Origin: an archaeon
Lineage (GTDB): Archaea; Thermoproteota; Nitrososphaeria; Nitrososphaerales; UBA183
Assembly (NCBI GenBank): GCA_021807225.1
Contig: JAKAPI010000001.1
Span: forward strand, 62,001-126,000
Length of the DNA: 64,000 nt
Reading direction: 5' to 3'
The translations under genes and the position numbers were made by a program. Below are positions 60,435 through 64,000 of the stretch, piece by piece (position 1 is the first letter of the stretch; the number at the start of each line of letters is the position of its first letter). The notes below the pieces were generated by a model. The model worked only from the letters and a program-made list of their open reading frames with translations, was not told the DNA's origin and searched no databases.

Positions 60435-61396
60435 GCGACCAGCCCATGATCAGGGCCACGGACGTGGCCGTAGAGTACCGCATCGGCAGCAGAGTCACGA
60501 GGGCGCTGGACGGCGTTTCACTGGACGTGAAGCCTTCGGGCTACAAGCTGGGCGTCGTGGGGGAGTCAGGGAGCGGCAAGACCACCCTGGGCCTGACCAT
60601 GATGAACTTGATCGAATCCCCAGGCCGGATAGTCGGTGGCAGGATGGAGTATGACGGGAAGAACGTCTTCGAGCTTCCTGAAAAGAGCGCCAGGGAGTTC
60701 AGGTGGAAGGAAGTCGCCATGGTGTTCCAATCGGCCATGAACGCCTTCAGCCCGGTGAAGCGAGCGTCAGACCACATCACCGAAGTGATCGTCGAAAGGA
60801 CGGAAGCCTCGAAGTCCGAGGCGCGAGAGCGGGCGCTCAGCCTCCTCTCGGAGGTCGGCATCCAGAGCGACCATGCCGACGACTTCCCGCACGAGATGAG
60901 CGGCGGGATGAAGCAAAGGGCTATGATCGCGATGGCGCTGTCTCTCTCCCCGAAGGCGCTCATCGCTGACGAGCCTACGTCGGCGCTCGACGTCGTGGTG
61001 CAGAAACAGATACTGCAGCTTCTCAAACGCGAAGTATCCCGACTGGGGCTTTCGATGGTCTTCATCACCCACGACATCCCTCTCCTCTGGGGTCTCGTGG
61101 ACGACGTGGCGGTGATGTTCGCCGGCGAGGTCGTCGAGAAGGGCCCGATCACGAAGATATTGAAGGAACCCATGCACCCTTACACGGAGCAGCTCATCTC
61201 TTCTCTCCTCACCCTGGACTCTGACGTGAAGATGTCAGAGGCGAAGGCGAGCATCTTCGCTCCGGTCGCGGAGCATGGGTGCAAGTACAGGTTCAGGTGC
61301 AAGTATGCCTTTGACAGATGCGCCCACGAGAGCCCGAAGCCGAAGAGCCAGGGCCAGGTCATGGTCGCATGCCACAAATACGACAAACCCTCTTGA
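60431..61396 (+). CDS. dppD: ABC dipeptide-type ATPase, DppD-like
   Basis: This 321-residue ATPase has Walker A GESGSGKTTL (near residue 40), the Q-loop FQSAMNAFSP, the signature MSGGMKQRAMIAMAL, Walker B LIADEPTSALD and a H-loop His in THDIP. The C-terminal Cys-rich extension (CKYRFRCKYAFDRC) is typical of oligopeptide transporter ATPases. ATG 60431 is chosen because of the ATGA overlap with DppC. Confidence 0.94.
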   Translation: MSDQPMIRATDVAVEYRIGSRVTRALDGVSLDVKPSGYKLGVVGESGSGKTTLGLTMMNLIESPGRIVGGRMEYDGKNVFELPEKSAREFRWKEVAMVFQSAMNAFSPVKRASDHITEVIVERTEASKSEARERALSLLSEVGIQSDHADDFPHEMSGGMKQRAMIAMALSLSPKALIADEPTSALDVVVQKQILQLLKREVSRLGLSMVFITHDIPLLWGLVDDVAVMFAGEVVEKGPITKILKEPMHPYTEQLISSLLTLDSDVKMSEAKASIFAPVAEHGCKYRFRCKYAFDRCAHESPKPKSQGQVMVACHKYDKPS

Positions 61397-62382
61397 GCGT
61401 AGACCCCATGGCTCCTCCCCTGCTCGAAGTCAAGAATCTCTCCGTGCATTTCTCAAAGTCGCTGGGCTTCCTCGACAGGGTCGGGAGGACCACGAAGGCG
61501 GTCGACGGCGTCAATCTCCAGCTCGGGGAGCTCGACGTCCTCTGCGTAGTGGGTGAGAGCGGCTCGGGGAAGACGACCCTGGGACGAACTATCGCGGCGC
61601 TGACCCGTCCGACCTCGGGGAACGTGCTCTATCGGGGGACCGATGTGACTAAGATGAGAGGAGCGCAGCTCCGCGGTTACAGGAAAGACGTCCAGATGGT
61701 ATTCCAGGACCCCTTCGCGTCGCTCAACCCGAGGGAGGACATCTACACAATCCTGTCTATGCCCATGATCAAACTGACGGGGGAGAAGGACAGGAAGAAG
61801 CTCCGCGAAGCTTGCGTCGCTCTGCTCCAGGACGTGGGGCTACAGGAAGACGTCCTCAACAAGCTCCCGCATCAGCTCAGCGGCGGGGAGAGGCAGCGGA
61901 TCAGCATAGGGAGGGCTCTTGCCTCGCACCCCAAGGTGTTGATAGCGGACGAGCCGGTGAGCATGCTGGACGCTTCACTCAGACTGAACTTCCTGAGCCT
62001 CTTCAACAGGCTGATGAAGGAGCACAACATGTCGATACTTCTCATCACTCACGACCTTGCCACGGCCAAGGTGATGGGCGGGAGGACCGCCGTCATGTAC
62101 CTCGGGAAGCTCGTCGAGCTGGGCCCGACGGCCGACATACTCTCGGAGCCGCACCACCCATATGCGGAACTTCTGCTCGCTGCCTCTCCGCGTATGAAAG
62201 AAGACGCGGCTGCCGGCGAGGTGGCGCCGATGGAAAAGAGCGAGAAGGTGACCAAGGGGTGCGTGTTCAGGCCCAGGTGCAAATACGCCACGAGCGTCTG
62301 CGCCGAGGCTGACCCTCCGCTGGAGCCGAAGACAGAGGAGCACTTTGCTGCCTGCCATAACTGGATAAACAGAGCGAACTAG
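61393..62382 (+). CDS. dppF: ABC dipeptide-type ATPase, DppF-like
   Basis: This protein of about 329 residues has Walker A GESGSGKTTLG, the Q-loop FQDPFASLNP, signature LSGGERQRISIGRAL, Walker B LIADEPVSMLD and H-loop THDLA. The C-terminal Cys motif CVFRPRCKYATSVC matches DppF/OppF. I chose TTG 61393, which overlaps the DppD stop as TTGA; longer frames would run into DppD. Confidence 0.93.
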   Translation: MSVDPMAPPLLEVKNLSVHFSKSLGFLDRVGRTTKAVDGVNLQLGELDVLCVVGESGSGKTTLGRTIAALTRPTSGNVLYRGTDVTKMRGAQLRGYRKDVQMVFQDPFASLNPREDIYTILSMPMIKLTGEKDRKKLREACVALLQDVGLQEDVLNKLPHQLSGGERQRISIGRALASHPKVLIADEPVSMLDASLRLNFLSLFNRLMKEHNMSILLITHDLATAKVMGGRTAVMYLGKLVELGPTADILSEPHHPYAELLLAASPRMKEDAAAGEVAPMEKSEKVTKGCVFRPRCKYATSVCAEADPPLEPKTEEHFAACHNWINRAN

Positions 62383-62383
62383 C

Positions 62384-63160
62384 ATGCCTTACTCGGACAT
62401 CATAGAAGAGGACCGAGACGGCATACGGATAGTCAAGATGAACAGGCCGGAAGCGAAGAACGCGATCGGCGGCAAGATGGCCGCTGAACTTTTGGACGCC
62501 ATAACCACGTTCGCTAGAAAGCCCGACCTGAAAGCGCTCGTGCTCACGGGCGCCGGAGACGCGGCGTTCTGTGCTGGCGGTGACATCAAAGAGATGGAGG
62601 CCATGGACTACAGGGCGGCCAGAGAGTTCGCCGTCGCAGCGCACAAGCTTGTAGACGCGATCGAAGGGACCGGGAAGCCGGTCGTCTCTGCTGTCAACGG
62701 CCTGGCGCTCGGCGCGGGGTGCGATCTTGCGCTTGCCTGCGACCTTTGCTTCGCTTCACAGAGCGCAAGGTTCGGGTTGCCTTCGCTCAGAGTGGGAGTG
62801 ATAACGCCCTTCGGGGGGATGAGCCGGTTGATCGACAGAGTGGGGGTTTCAAAGGCGAAATCGATGATTTTCACTGGGACGATCATCGGCGCGGAGGAAG
62901 CGAAGGCCATAGGAATCGCCTATTCGGTGCTGCCTGCGTCTGATTTCCTTCAGGGGACCGTCAGACAGGTACACGAGATATTGAAACGTACCCCCGCCGC
63001 GTTCGCGCTGGGCAAGAAGCTGCTGGTGGCGAACTCGACCTCGAAGAGCGCTGATGAGGAGGAGATAGAGCTCTACGCAAGCTGTTTCAGGACCAGCGAC
63101 CAGAAGGAGGGCGCACTGGCGTTCAGGCAAAAGAGAGATCCGAACTTCACCGGGACTTGA
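62384..63160 (+). CDS. Crotonase-fold enzyme lacking catalytic Glu
   Basis: This 258-residue enoyl-CoA hydratase/isomerase-type protein has the CoA-binding CAGGDIKEME near residue 63 and the oxyanion segment NGLALGAGCDLALACD. The two glutamates of classical hydratases are not kept: the first position is Asp (D114) and the second is Ser (S134 in FGLPSLRVG). It may be another crotonase activity (isomerase, hydrolase or lyase). It starts 1 bp after dppF, so it belongs to the same operon. Confidence 0.85.
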   Translation: MPYSDIIEEDRDGIRIVKMNRPEAKNAIGGKMAAELLDAITTFARKPDLKALVLTGAGDAAFCAGGDIKEMEAMDYRAAREFAVAAHKLVDAIEGTGKPVVSAVNGLALGAGCDLALACDLCFASQSARFGLPSLRVGVITPFGGMSRLIDRVGVSKAKSMIFTGTIIGAEEAKAIGIAYSVLPASDFLQGTVRQVHEILKRTPAAFALGKKLLVANSTSKSADEEEIELYASCFRTSDQKEGALAFRQKRDPNFTGT

Positions 63161-63252
63161 CGGGCGTTGTCCGGGTCGTCCTCCCAAAACCGCTTTAATC
63201 AGATTCGAAGAGAGCACGGCGTGGACCAAGCCCCCGACAGGAAGGAAGGGCC

Positions 63253-64000
63253 GTGAAGAACCAGTCCTTCCACCCGCACAAGATCAGAATCTACGAGGCT
63301 CCTAAACTGGACTTCGACCAGCTAAAGTCCCGGACTATCAGCACCCTGGACAAGCTAGGGCAACAGAGGTTGTCGACCGAACCTGGAGGATACACCCTTG
63401 AAAACTGGGTCAAGGGAGTGAACGTCCTCTTGGACGAGTTTGAAGAGAAAGCAGGCACGGCCAGGCTCTCCACAGAATATCTGGGAAGACGACGGGAACT
63501 TGACGCCCGGCTTTCCGGAACCATGTCCGTCGCGCAGACGGACGAGGAGATAGTCGAGCTTAGGAAGGAGATGTCCCAGATCGAAAAGAAGATAGAGGAT
63601 GGACGGTCCACGGCGACCTTGAAGATCGAGGAGCTCAAAGCCGAAGAAGCGAAGTGCTCGAACGAACTCGAGCAGGAGCGAAGCCGCCTCGCCGCCGTCA
63701 CCAAGATCCAGGCAGCCGACTCGTTCTTCAGTCGCCTGTTCGGCAGAGGCAAGGTCCAGCCAACAAGACCGGAGAGCAGGATCGATGAGCTCCAGTCAAG
63801 GCTGTCTTCCCTGTCAACAGAGATAGCAGAGCAGAAAGAGCTGCTAAAGAGCATCGACGCCCACGCTCCTGGCTCCAAATTCGCCGAGGACTGGGCTCAG
63901 CTGGATTCGATGGAGGCCAGGCTGAGGGGGCTGGACGACGAGAGGATAACGAAGAACCAATCGGCGAAGGAAAGAGCAGAGTTAGCGGGCTTGATCGCCG
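63253..64000 (+). CDS. Coiled-coil protein, cut by the window end
   Basis: The frame starts at GTG 63253, about 9 bases after aggaaggg, and stays open to the last base, giving 249 residues. After about 60 residues it is almost entirely heptad-like, rich in Glu, Lys, Arg and Leu (EEIVELRKEMSQIEKKIEDG and similar). A short break has a FFSRLFGRGK motif near residue 155. No domain is recognised. A large minus-strand frame over the same bases is its shadow. Confidence 0.65.
   Translation, partial: MKNQSFHPHKIRIYEAPKLDFDQLKSRTISTLDKLGQQRLSTEPGGYTLENWVKGVNVLLDEFEEKAGTARLSTEYLGRRRELDARLSGTMSVAQTDEEIVELRKEMSQIEKKIEDGRSTATLKIEELKAEEAKCSNELEQERSRLAAVTKIQAADSFFSRLFGRGKVQPTRPESRIDELQSRLSSLSTEIAEQKELLKSIDAHAPGSKFAEDWAQLDSMEARLRGLDDERITKNQSAKERAELAGLIA

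Noticed and set aside
63291..63878. 195-residue Ser-rich minus-strand frame
   Set aside because: It is the shadow of the coiled-coil gene, whose frame is open to the window end with strong heptads.
1..64000. CRISPR array, rRNA genes or insertion sequence with transposase
   Set aside because: No regularly spaced repeats, no rRNA-like conserved segments and no transposase frame were seen on reading.

Overview
The window is archaeal chromosomal DNA, GC-rich and densely coded. It carries archaeal/eukaryal-type information genes: PCNA, primase small subunit with a GINS subunit, aIF2-alpha, aIF5A, TFB, TFS, RpoL, RpoF, Csl4, Nop10, Nob1, SRP54, Pus10, Dph2, Dph6, ribosomal proteins L10e, L21e, L44e and S27e, and an STT3/AglB oligosaccharyltransferase. 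GTG and TTG starts are very common. Many starts lie about 25-30 nt downstream of a TATA box with little or no leader. Gene content and order, F420 ligase CofE, VPEFP-type sorting signals and the families of small winged-helix proteins fit a Thermoproteota archaeon of, or close to, Nitrososphaeria (Thaumarchaeota). No ammonia-oxidation genes are present here. The lineage call is an inference.

Layout. 1-4.6 kb: end of an HD phosphohydrolase, XPD-like helicase, and a divergent pair of RNase H-fold and RecA-like proteins. 3.9-7.6 kb: TopA, small zinc proteins and CofE on the minus strand. 7.7-11.7 kb: glycine cleavage T and H proteins, then AglB. 11.7-14 kb: translation and replication block (Nop10, aIF2-alpha, S27e, L44e, PCNA). 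14-21 kb: YbhB, an unknown protein, an amidase, PriS-GINS, TFS-RpoL, Csl4-Dph2 and L10e. 21-31.5 kb: DUF72, an MFS transporter, RNA methyltransferases, KsgA-DUF655-RpoF-L21e-Pus10-SRP54, Dph6 and HtrA. 31.6-40.8 kb: membrane winged-helix protein, aIF5A, Nob1, ferredoxin, TFB, MFS, tRNA-Ala, an NAD salvage cluster (NadE, PncB, PncA) and a Nudix protein.

40.8-49.3 kb is an integrated element. An 18-bp perfect repeat (24 of 27 bp overall) of the 3' end of tRNA-His lies at both edges, and a decayed tyrosine integrase lies next to the intact tRNA. Inside are winged-helix regulators (one frameshifted, one with a palindromic operator) and a visibly A/T-richer cargo operon. The operon encodes a two-TM protein with a PLD-like domain, a 1089-aa fusion of a phosphohexomutase and a HAD phosphatase, a TPR protein and a PfkB sugar kinase. 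I do not recognise this combination; it is the best candidate here for an undescribed system.

49.4-64 kb returns to host-like sequence: peroxiredoxin; a polyphosphate-type cluster of two thymidylate-kinase-like proteins, Ppx and SixA; an NDP-forming acyl-CoA synthetase; a lipoate ligase; a five-gene dipeptide ABC transporter; a crotonase lacking the usual catalytic glutamates; and the start of a coiled-coil protein cut by the window end.

Translation starts are notable. Stop/start overlaps of the form NTGA occur with all four bases (ATGA, GTGA, TTGA, CTGA). TFS appears to start at CTG and Dph6 at ACG, each behind a Shine-Dalgarno-like GGTG.
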